A stretch of 27,823 nt of DNA from DAOVFN01 sp964607835 (GTDB taxonomy: Archaea; Aenigmatarchaeota; Aenigmatarchaeia; QMZP01): NCBI GenBank assembly GCA_964607835.1, contig CAZSLL010000017.1, positions 1 to 27,823 on the forward strand, read 5' to 3'. Below the pieces are notes generated by a model. The model had not been told where the DNA came from, did no database searches, and saw only the letters and a program-made list of their open reading frames with translations. Below, one piece after another: positions 21,401-27,823 of the stretch; position 1 is the first letter of the stretch; each line of letters opens with the position of its first letter. Both the position numbers and the translations under genes were made by a program.

Positions 21401-24400
21401 CCTCCATGCCTCAGAGGGAAGCCACAGCGTGGCGGTCTTTGCAAACGACAGCCTTGGCAACATCAACGCTTCAGAGGCCAGCGCATTCACAATAGAACTG
21501 GGAAGGAACTATCACGACGATTTCCAGGACAACTCGAGCATTGCTGATTCAGATGGGGTGACATGGCAGCAGGGCTATGTGAGCTTCTCAGGACTTAGCA
21601 ACTGGTGGAACGGGTCATGGAGCAGGAGAAAGGAGATAAACATAAGCAACCCAGGCTCCAGCACACTCTATGATTTCCCTGCATACATCAACATCAGCAG
21701 GGAAGCGTCCATGCAGGCAGGATTCGATGACATCAGGTTCATCAACGGGTCATGCCTTGGCGAAGGAGGGGAGGAGCTCGACTACGAGACAGAGAACAGC
21801 ACCTCAGAGGGGGCAGAGGTATGGGTCAGGATACCTGAGCTCGGGTCTGGGGTGAACAGCATATGCATGTATTACGGCAATGCCGGGGCAGGCCCTGGGG
21901 AGAACCCAGAGAGGGTATGGGACGAAGAAACCCTTGTGGTTCATCTTCTGGAGGAGACTGACATAGACGGCGGCGCAGGGGACATAAGGGACTCGACCGC
22001 TTACGGGAATGACGGCACCACTTACGGGATAGACTCGTCTGCCATAACAGAGGGCATGACAGACGGCAGCTTAGAGCTCGACAACATCAACGACGCAAGC
22101 GAGAGGGTGCTCATACCTGATACAATGTTCCAGAGCGGCATAACTTCCGCGACACTGGACTACTGGGTGTACATCAACAACCACCACACCACATACAGCT
22201 GCCATGTCCACAGGAGCGATGCAGAAACCATAGGCTCCAGCGTATGGTGGGCCGGGGTGTCTGCGAACGGCAACCTGACAGTGACCTTCGGGGCCTCAGA
22301 TGGTGCATGGTCTGACGGAGAGACAGACAGGCTGATGGAAACCGGAAGGTGGTACCACGTGGCAGGCACATGGAACGGCACGCACGGGCTGGTCTTCCTC
22401 GACGGAGAACAGGTTCATTATTATTCCAAGCCCTCGGTATCAAACAAGGCCTGCACATTCACACTGGGGCGCAACCTTCTGGGAAGCAGCTACTTCTACC
22501 TGTTCGACGGAATCATTGACGACTTCAGGTTCTCGAACACGAGCAGAAGCCCTGAATGGATTAACCAGTCCTACCTCATGGCAGAGGAGCAGGAAGCCAT
22601 GGTGTCATTCGGGGATGAGGAGGAGTACGACCAGTCAGGCAACACCGGCAATTTCACCTCAATGACAGCCAACACAACAAAGCAGATACAATGGTTCACT
22701 GAGATAAACTGGACTGAATCGAACACAGACGAGAACAACAACATCTCCATTGACGTATCCGTGGACGGGGGCCAGAGCTGGTACGCTGCCTCGATTGGAG
22801 AGGGGCTGTCAGGTTTCTCCACGGGCAGCAGCCTTGTGTACAGGGCCGTGTTCAGGACCAACGGCAGCAGGGAGACAGGCCTGCACGAGGTGAACATCAG
22901 CTGGGCGGATGATGCTGAGCCCCCGCTATATCAGTACAGACAGGATGATTCTTATGGCTCTGTCGATGAGGGCGATACAGTGCAGGCCTCTGTATACTGG
23001 GAGGACCAGGATAACGGAATGGGCTCTGCCATACTCAGGACCAACGAGAGCGGGTCCTGGGATAACATGAGCTTTCATGCCTTCTCGGGAAACCCGGAGT
23101 GGGCCAATATGAGCATAGGCACGGCAGGGCACGCAGGGGAGACAATATGCTGGCTCCAGTGGGCCAACGACTCCCTGGGTAACCTGAACAACAGCATGCC
23201 GGAATCATGCTTTGATGTGAGGGATGTCACTGCGCCTTATTATTCCGGCCAGGGGGACAACTCATCCGGACAGGTGGACGAGGGCCTGGCTGTGGGGGTG
23301 TATGCATACTGGGATGACTTAACCAGCGGGCTGCACTCTGCCGTACTGAGGACCAACGAGACCGGGTCATGGGGGAACAGGAGCCTGCACGAGTTCACAG
23401 GGAAGCCGGAGTGGAGCAACTTCACACTGGACACCTCAGGCCACGCCACAGAGACCCTGTGCTGGCAGGTATGGGCCAATGACACAGAAGGGAACCTGAA
23501 CTCGAGCATGGCAGGCGCGTGCTTCTCTGTCAGGGATGCATCCCCGCCCGGGATAATCGTATTCAGCCCGCCTGGCAATTCAGGGGACAATGACGGCAGC
23601 CTGACATTCGTCTTCAGCGCCACTGACACGAGCGGGATAGAGAACTGCACCCTTGTTTTCATGGGCCAGGACAACCAGACCAACTCGAGCATGGAGCAGT
23701 CAGTGAACACGAGCTTCAGCATCAGCGGGCTTTCTGAGGGAACCTATGAATGGAGCATAAGGTGCGCTGACCTCGCCGGGAACCAGGGAAGCAGCCCCCA
23801 GCGCAGCTTTGACGTCATACTGACCACAGAATACGGTGGAAACACAACAGACCTCTCACAGGTCAACGACACCTCCAACATAACCGGGTTCACTGTGGAG
23901 GATGAGGAAGAAGGCATCATAGTGTTCACAGAGCCCATAAACCTGAGCGGAGGGGCGGACCTGAACAGCATCATAACCATCGGTGAGGGCTTCATAAAGG
24001 TGGACTCATCAGAAGACCCCAGGCTCAACGCCTCTGCCAACCTCACCCTCCCGGGACTGCCCTACCAGCACGAGCCGGCAATACTAAGGGATGGGAGCCC
24101 CTGCCCGGACTGCACCGTGTTTTCCTACTCAGGCGGGACTGCGGTTTTCTCTGTTCCCCATTTCACCAATTACTCAGCCAGCACGAACTCGCGGCTCTCT
24201 GTATGGGACGAGACCGACCCTGAAGGAGGGAGCAGCCAGAGGTTCGTGGGGCAGGATATCGCATTCTACGCCAACTACACCAACATGACATCTTCAAATC
24301 CCGTGAACGGGACAGGTGTCACCTGCGGGATAAGGTTCCTGCTGGCAGGCGGATGGACCAGCCCCGAGGACATGCCATTCAACCAGAGTTCAGGGCTTTA

Positions 24401-27400
24401 CGAGTACTCCAGGAGCTTTGATGACTATGGGAGACATGACTGGGAGGCATCCTGCAACGGCTCCTCCCTGGATTACGAGCCCCTTGAGTCCCAGGATGAT
24501 GTCATCGTGACCAAGGAGGGCGGAAGGGCAGTCGTGGGGGAATGGGGAAGCGAGAGCGACGTAACCGAGTCCTGGGAGATGGTGAGCTTCGGGCACGAGT
24601 TCGAGGACATACCCGTGGTGGTGACCAGGGCAGAGTACGACTATGATTATGGCACAAGCAATGATGCAGGGCCATGCCAGCCCAGGATAAAGAACGTGAC
24701 CAGGTCAGGCTTCTACGTGAGGTCAGAGCCCTGGGCAGACAGCTTCACCTGCCCCTCCACGGGCTTCGGGGTGACCTGGATGGCCATGGAGAAGGGAATA
24801 CACAACATCACTGACAACGAGGGAGGGAACAGCAGGGTGGTGGAGGTGGCCAACTTCACCTTGCTGGACTCAGCATGCGAGGGAACCTCGGGTTGCTCCT
24901 GGAGCAATGCTGACAATGACCGGGACTTCAATCACTCCTGGACATACAGGCCCATGGTCTGGGGTTCGATGCAGACAGCCAATGACGAGGACGTCATGAC
25001 CGTGTGCCAGTACGGATGCAACAGCGACAGCAGCAGGGCAGGTGTGTGGACATCGGACTGCGTGCACATAGGAATGTGCGTGGGTGAATGCGACGGGACC
25101 ACACAACCCTGCAGCGACCACACAGCTGACGAGGAGGGAGGCTACATAGCATGGGAGGCCAGCAACGACTACAACTCAGAGGTGTGTAACACATACTACA
25201 CAGGCAACAGCACCAACACATACAAGTACGAGCTGTGCTGGGATTCCAACAGCGTGCAGGGAGCAGGGAATGATGACGGGAATGACGGGATGTCATACTA
25301 CTACGTGACCCTTGACGAGAGCTATTCGGACGGGATGTGCCTGGGGTCCAACACCGAGATAAACGGGGGCGATGGTTTAATGCCGGCGCAGGACTGGGAT
25401 TCAGGAAGCGACCGCTGCTACTTCCTGGCTGACGAGGAGATGTACGGCGATGACGAGAGGTCACACACAACAGAGCCCTGGCTCTCCATATTCTTCAACT
25501 CGTCCTCTGGCTTCATATACTCAAACGAGACCGAGCCCACATCCAACATCATCGCCAACAGCAGCCTCCTGTCAGGGCCCCTCATACACTACAACACAAG
25601 CATAGAGCTCATGGCCAACTGCACCGAGACCTTTGGGGGCAGGGACGTGGACGATGCCTATGTCAGGCTCATGGAGAACTCGTCGGGGTCCTGGTCTGTG
25701 ATAGGCACGGGGTACGGGGACATCTACTCCAACGCATCATACTATTACATAGGAAGCCTTTCAGGGGAAACATCACAGAACAATGTATTCAATATAACCG
25801 GAAGCTCGGTGGGAAGCTACTACCTAAGGGCTGACTGCAACTCATCCCTCATGACCGCAAGCTCGGGGGAGCACCTTCTCGAGGTGGCGGACCTCTACCC
25901 GCCATCATGGTCATCACTGGGAACCAACAACACCAACCCTGAGTACGGGGATGATGTCGTGTTCTTTTCATTCTGGTCAGAGGACAGGGGTCTCTCGGGC
26001 TGGACATTCTCCTGGAACGGGACCATTGACAGCTCATGGGAGAACTCTTCAGGCTCTTTCACAGGCAAGCAGAACTGGTCCAACATCACAAAGGCCATAC
26101 CCAGTTACCTGGCAGGGAAGGTGGTGGCCTACAGGTTCTATGCAAATGACACATCAGGCAACCTCAATTCCACTGGGCTGGGATACATAGAGGTCCAGAG
26201 CCTTACCGACCTCGAGGCCCCTGTGATAAACTGGTTCAACGCAACCCCGGAGGAGGCGGGCTACGGCCAGGGGGCCACCATACAGGCAAACATCACGGAC
26301 AACGTGGGGGTGGACCCATCTACGGTAAAGGCCAACCTAACCTGGCCCAACGGGAGCTTTGTCATTCTGGACATGTCCTGGGCATACGGGAACATATACC
26401 AGGCATCTTTTCAGGACACATGGCAAATGGGAAACCATTCCTTCTGGGTCAAGGCTTCGGACACCTCCTCAAACCCCAACGAGAGCACGCAGGACTACCC
26501 GAAGAACCTTACCGTAAGGGCGGGCGCCTACCTGGAAGTGAGGACATTCCAGGATAGCTACGGCCCGGGCCAGAACGTCACCATCACAGGGGAGGAGTGG
26601 TGGGACGTGGCATGGAAGCAAAGGAAGCCCATAACCATAGCAGAGGAGTCAGGGGAGAACCTCACCAACTTCACCGTGAACATCACCCTTGACACCGAGT
26701 CACTAATCGCGGGGGGCTACATGAACGGCAGCTGCGCTGACATGAGGTTCGCAGATTCATCCGGCAGGCTCCACCACTGGGTGGAAACAGGGTGCAACAC
26801 CACCCAGACCACTGTTTGGGTCAAGCTGCCCTCGCTGGGGGCGGGCTCTGAGGAGACCATATACATGTACTACGGTAACCCGGGGGTGACAGAGAACCTG
26901 AGCAGTTTCACTGACGCATTCGAGCTCATGGGAGAGTCAGGGGAGGCCGTGGCCAACTGGACCTGGAAGAGTGTAGGTTTCAGCAACCAGTATCCAGAAC
27001 AGCCTGCCGTCTTCGCTGACATGACATATGACGACACCCAGCAGGCCTCCAGGAGGATAAAGGGAGTGACCCTGTCAGGGTTTGATGTCAGGTCCCAGAA
27101 CTTCACCACCCCTGCCCACGGGGACGAGGACATATACTGGCTCGCGGCCAGGAAGGGAAAGTGGCTCTTCGGGGGCATGCTCATTGTTGTGGGAAACGAG
27201 AGTGTGGACTCCACACAGTGGAATGACGTGCCCTTCGGCCACACCTTTGATTCGAACCCGCTGGTCATAACAGACACCCAGACCTTCAACGAGGCAGACG
27301 CCTGCCACAGCAGGCACAACGGAAGGGACATGGAAAGCATACAGTCAAAGGTGGAAGAGGGGGATGATGGTGCCCACGTTGACGAGGACATGGCATTCAT

Positions 27401-27823
27401 GGCAATAGACTCGTCAGGAACATGCGACACCTCCCTGAGCGGGGAGATGAACTGCGAGGCAGGGGAGAAGTCCTACTCAGGGGTAGCCTGGCAGACCGTG
27501 ACATTCTCGGCCAGCTTCCAGGACAAACCATGCATGGTAATGACCATGATGACCCACGGAGGAGGAGACGAGACAGACCTGAGGTACCAGAACGAGGGAA
27601 ACGAGAGCTGGCAGTTCAAGGCCGAGGAGGTGGTGGATGACAACACAGGACACGTGGGGGAGACCAACGCCTACTTTGCAGTGGACATGGGAAGCATGTA
27701 CGCCAGGAGGTATGCCTCTGCAGAGCCCTCGGTAACCGAGGGAAGCCAGGAACAGCTCTCCAGCACCGTGAACAACACCGGCTCTGTGAACATATCGGGC
27801 TACCTGCTCATGGAGGTCCTGGA
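18456..27823 (+). CDS. Giant secreted/surface multidomain protein (DUF2341-like, LamG-like, Ig-like), partial at 3' end
   Basis: One uninterrupted frame of over 3100 codons runs off the window; I read it through without a stop. The ATG at 18456 has GAGGAGG 8 nt upstream inside the winged-helix gene; MKSSLKSS at 18480 is an alternative start. Residues 19-41 form a signal/anchor helix. About 129-232 is a low-complexity linker dense in Asn-x-Ser/Thr sequons. About 349-402 contains YLDRNGNGLVDRIRWMVPHL, a possible Ca-binding loop. DUF2341-like domains lie at about 505-597, 1049-1159 and 2713-2812 (SICMYYGNAG, IYMYYGNPGV). LamG-like domains follow the first two at about 604-822 and 1160-1389. Tandem Ig-like repeats are at 1489-1695. 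A recurrent module with SGFxVRS begins near 2029 and 2834. It is probably a cell-surface adhesin or sheath glycoprotein; ligand unknown. Confidence 0.88.
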   Translation, partial: MAEITSPRMKSSLKSSASLLGLISLAVAAACAGLLIAGSAFSQEGLGVATDSPAYSQSEPVSILVTGPANMSFSMEVFGPQRQDLFGLRDESLSPEGEFGVYLPGFRMPGQYEVAAWNTSGGTASCSFNVSGNHSTGNATNRTLDGNIAPDNITQSYSDTQHQENESSSFKESNAEKENATANATAPVINSTNMTNGQPENRTLSTDNQTRGNATANVPGSQGPGRGNASEHAQRPEVMEEIDFQQPAEIGKPVRWVRRIRLASPARNLTLSLPESAVVESGPRMERLGRGRFALKETVKDAEIEFTTEAPRKFEQAISGHRKRVTIFSQHHYQNVLAWTDIGEYPRESVRLFWLSGGERQLVGDAEYLDRNGNGLVDRIRWMVPHLSNQTYEVDITVLNLQSYPTVGGNWTVRFTTEGEANLTITPVEGTAFGEDLDFLELRCGQELVESRVSEGRVFVEGWSCGETGSEVGRVLTPGKHTLEFGFGGQTAVARNWANDLCGYSMKLTFRNAGSSNNLTNFTAMVMLNQSRIDYSRTSESDIRFYDSDEETLLSHHWEVWNESGNSYGWVGVPQIDNTDSDYIYAYYNCSGSAAQDQAGTYDNDYILVYHLNESDVDNGAGDIKDSTLNMNNGTTNSMDSSDQVPGIAGGSLEFDGNDDWLDSNMDYDLSGNAPFSVFLWIRDLPSGGNPYVAAQTDRESGYSSDWILGYQNGGLWADSATVDGADAVSDGNWHHLGFVTEPGDPCNSSLYIDGEYIGSAAGPDIAETGINSVKFMTRGDGTSSFEQGRLDEIRISVTDRSADWINASYLTVMDEFILYGSEKQKPVLPLEVELEYPADGSYNSSRTLVFGYTPTAIGGGISACSLWTNESGWGLEQANGSSVENGSVNSISWTFSSDGTYAWNIQCSNSTSSAFAELNRTVTIDSTAPLVEILSPTGTLNDVTPALSASFGESVEDAWYSIDGGGNATLCSNCSSVDGVYLHASEGSHSVAVFANDSLGNINASEASAFTIELGRNYHDDFQDNSSIADSDGVTWQQGYVSFSGLSNWWNGSWSRRKEINISNPGSSTLYDFPAYINISREASMQAGFDDIRFINGSCLGEGGEELDYETENSTSEGAEVWVRIPELGSGVNSICMYYGNAGAGPGENPERVWDEETLVVHLLEETDIDGGAGDIRDSTAYGNDGTTYGIDSSAITEGMTDGSLELDNINDASERVLIPDTMFQSGITSATLDYWVYINNHHTTYSCHVHRSDAETIGSSVWWAGVSANGNLTVTFGASDGAWSDGETDRLMETGRWYHVAGTWNGTHGLVFLDGEQVHYYSKPSVSNKACTFTLGRNLLGSSYFYLFDGIIDDFRFSNTSRSPEWINQSYLMAEEQEAMVSFGDEEEYDQSGNTGNFTSMTANTTKQIQWFTEINWTESNTDENNNISIDVSVDGGQSWYAASIGEGLSGFSTGSSLVYRAVFRTNGSRETGLHEVNISWADDAEPPLYQYRQDDSYGSVDEGDTVQASVYWEDQDNGMGSAILRTNESGSWDNMSFHAFSGNPEWANMSIGTAGHAGETICWLQWANDSLGNLNNSMPESCFDVRDVTAPYYSGQGDNSSGQVDEGLAVGVYAYWDDLTSGLHSAVLRTNETGSWGNRSLHEFTGKPEWSNFTLDTSGHATETLCWQVWANDTEGNLNSSMAGACFSVRDASPPGIIVFSPPGNSGDNDGSLTFVFSATDTSGIENCTLVFMGQDNQTNSSMEQSVNTSFSISGLSEGTYEWSIRCADLAGNQGSSPQRSFDVILTTEYGGNTTDLSQVNDTSNITGFTVEDEEEGIIVFTEPINLSGGADLNSIITIGEGFIKVDSSEDPRLNASANLTLPGLPYQHEPAILRDGSPCPDCTVFSYSGGTAVFSVPHFTNYSASTNSRLSVWDETDPEGGSSQRFVGQDIAFYANYTNMTSSNPVNGTGVTCGIRFLLAGGWTSPEDMPFNQSSGLYEYSRSFDDYGRHDWEASCNGSSLDYEPLESQDDVIVTKEGGRAVVGEWGSESDVTESWEMVSFGHEFEDIPVVVTRAEYDYDYGTSNDAGPCQPRIKNVTRSGFYVRSEPWADSFTCPSTGFGVTWMAMEKGIHNITDNEGGNSRVVEVANFTLLDSACEGTSGCSWSNADNDRDFNHSWTYRPMVWGSMQTANDEDVMTVCQYGCNSDSSRAGVWTSDCVHIGMCVGECDGTTQPCSDHTADEEGGYIAWEASNDYNSEVCNTYYTGNSTNTYKYELCWDSNSVQGAGNDDGNDGMSYYYVTLDESYSDGMCLGSNTEINGGDGLMPAQDWDSGSDRCYFLADEEMYGDDERSHTTEPWLSIFFNSSSGFIYSNETEPTSNIIANSSLLSGPLIHYNTSIELMANCTETFGGRDVDDAYVRLMENSSGSWSVIGTGYGDIYSNASYYYIGSLSGETSQNNVFNITGSSVGSYYLRADCNSSLMTASSGEHLLEVADLYPPSWSSLGTNNTNPEYGDDVVFFSFWSEDRGLSGWTFSWNGTIDSSWENSSGSFTGKQNWSNITKAIPSYLAGKVVAYRFYANDTSGNLNSTGLGYIEVQSLTDLEAPVINWFNATPEEAGYGQGATIQANITDNVGVDPSTVKANLTWPNGSFVILDMSWAYGNIYQASFQDTWQMGNHSFWVKASDTSSNPNESTQDYPKNLTVRAGAYLEVRTFQDSYGPGQNVTITGEEWWDVAWKQRKPITIAEESGENLTNFTVNITLDTESLIAGGYMNGSCADMRFADSSGRLHHWVETGCNTTQTTVWVKLPSLGAGSEETIYMYYGNPGVTENLSSFTDAFELMGESGEAVANWTWKSVGFSNQYPEQPAVFADMTYDDTQQASRRIKGVTLSGFDVRSQNFTTPAHGDEDIYWLAARKGKWLFGGMLIVVGNESVDSTQWNDVPFGHTFDSNPLVITDTQTFNEADACHSRHNGRDMESIQSKVEEGDDGAHVDEDMAFMAIDSSGTCDTSLSGEMNCEAGEKSYSGVAWQTVTFSASFQDKPCMVMTMMTHGGGDETDLRYQNEGNESWQFKAEEVVDDNTGHVGETNAYFAVDMGSMYARRYASAEPSVTEGSQEQLSSTVNNTGSVNISGYLLMEVL
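22920..23228 (+). repeat. Tandem Ig-like protein repeat, copy 1 (about 103 codons)
   Basis: Residues about 1489-1591 of the giant protein. Shared landmarks with copy 2 are SVDEG, VYWED, AILRTNESGSW, NPEW, ETICW, WANDSLGNLN and CFDVRD. Two conserved Cys (ETICW and CFDV) could form a disulfide. Confidence 0.85.
23229..23540 (+). repeat. Tandem Ig-like protein repeat, copy 2 (about 104 codons)
   Basis: Matches copy 1 with landmarks QVDEG, AYWDD, AVLRTNETGSW, KPEW, ETLCW, WANDTEGNLN and CFSVRD. A more distant relative (FSWNGTIDSSW, then YANDTSGNLN) lies near 25905-26215. Confidence 0.85.
24540..24840 (+). repeat. Unrecognised surface module, copy 1
   Basis: Contains WEMVSFGHEFEDIPVVVTRA, RIKNVTRSGFYVRS and VTWMAMEKG. 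The same order of landmarks recurs at 26955-27170 and, more weakly, at 27205-27410 and 27485-27720. It is probably a beta-sandwich; I do not recognise the family. Confidence 0.6.
26955..27720 (+). repeat. Unrecognised surface module, three further copies in a row
   Basis: Copy 2 (26955-27170) has WKSVGFSNQYPEQPAVFADM, RIKGVTLSGFDVRS and DIYWLAARKG. Copy 3 (27205-27410) has WNDVPFGHTFDSNPLVITDT and DEDMAFMAID. Copy 4 (27485-27720) has WQTVTFSASFQDKPCMVMTM and ETNAYFAVDM. Copies begin with W-x-x-V-x-F, then aromatic and D/E-x-P-x-V, and end with a hydrophobic strand after His and acidic residues. Confidence 0.6.

Noticed and set aside
18941..27667. Many minus-strand frames opposite the surface protein
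   Set aside because: The Ser/Pro/His-rich shadows result from its codon bias; the plus frame is continuous with recurring domains.
18456..27823. Possibility that the surface protein region is several genes or a pseudogene
   Set aside because: Reading the frame line by line showed no stop or frameshift, and domain repeats stay in the same frame.
1..27823. Insertion sequences, integrase, attachment sites, restriction or toxin-antitoxin systems
   Set aside because: No transposase, recombinase or terminal inverted repeats were found; the tRNA genes show no flanking 3'-end duplications typical of integration.

Overview
The window comes from an archaeon. It encodes Nop5, an archaeal-type triosephosphate isomerase, a bifunctional fructose-1,6-bisphosphate aldolase/phosphatase and a TATA-box promoter architecture, and its tRNA genes carry bulge-helix-bulge introns. 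Arg AGG and Ile ATA dominate codon use and the RNA stems are GC-rich, which hints at (but does not prove) a thermophile. The giant surface protein with DUF2341-like and LamG-like domains, together with the disrupted tRNA genes, resembles what is seen in DPANN lineages. I cannot name a lineage from sequence alone.

Layout. Positions 1-127 hold a strong hairpin behind a minus-strand TATA box, probably a small RNA gene cut by the window edge. A secreted or membrane-anchored cyclophilin follows (128-688, minus). Positions 700-1942 are a tRNA cluster: Val(CAC), Val(GAC), Glu(TTC), Leu(TAG) and Leu(CAG). By manual folding these five genes contain eight introns: none, one, two, three and two respectively. 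Most lie outside the anticodon loop, in the D-loop, variable arm or T-loop. All mature sequences reassemble into normal tRNAs (74-86 nt). The T-loop introns of tRNA-Glu and tRNA-Leu(TAG) are homologous and show a compensatory base-pair change. A Cys-rich 32-codon leaderless ORF lies upstream of tRNA-Glu.

From 2041 to 9562 there are housekeeping and central-carbon genes: nop5, FBP aldolase/phosphatase, PEP synthase, a KefB-type antiporter, and the minus-strand pair tpiA-HIT. Positions 9595-10951 (minus) hold a compact set: a ParA ATPase, a winged-helix protein, a 55-aa coiled coil and a 64-aa two-helix membrane protein. Positions 11043-18150 form a glycogen/alpha-glucan locus: a GT4/GT5-like glycosyltransferase, a GH57 amylase, a eukaryote-type GT3 glycogen synthase, an amylo-1,6-glucosidase-type debranching enzyme and a PfkB sugar kinase. 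PEP synthase, TIM and FBP aldolase/phosphatase supply gluconeogenic flux towards hexose phosphate, so the window joins gluconeogenesis to polysaccharide storage.

From 18160 to the end, a small winged-helix regulator with a palindromic operator candidate overlaps the start of a giant secreted protein. That protein is open for more than 3100 codons and leaves the window without a stop. It is built from N-glycosylation-rich linkers, DUF2341-like/LamG-like pairs, Ig-like repeats and a recurrent module I do not recognise. Many genes have a TATA box about 27 bp before the ATG, so leaderless mRNAs appear to be the rule, while internal operon genes carry Shine-Dalgarno sequences.
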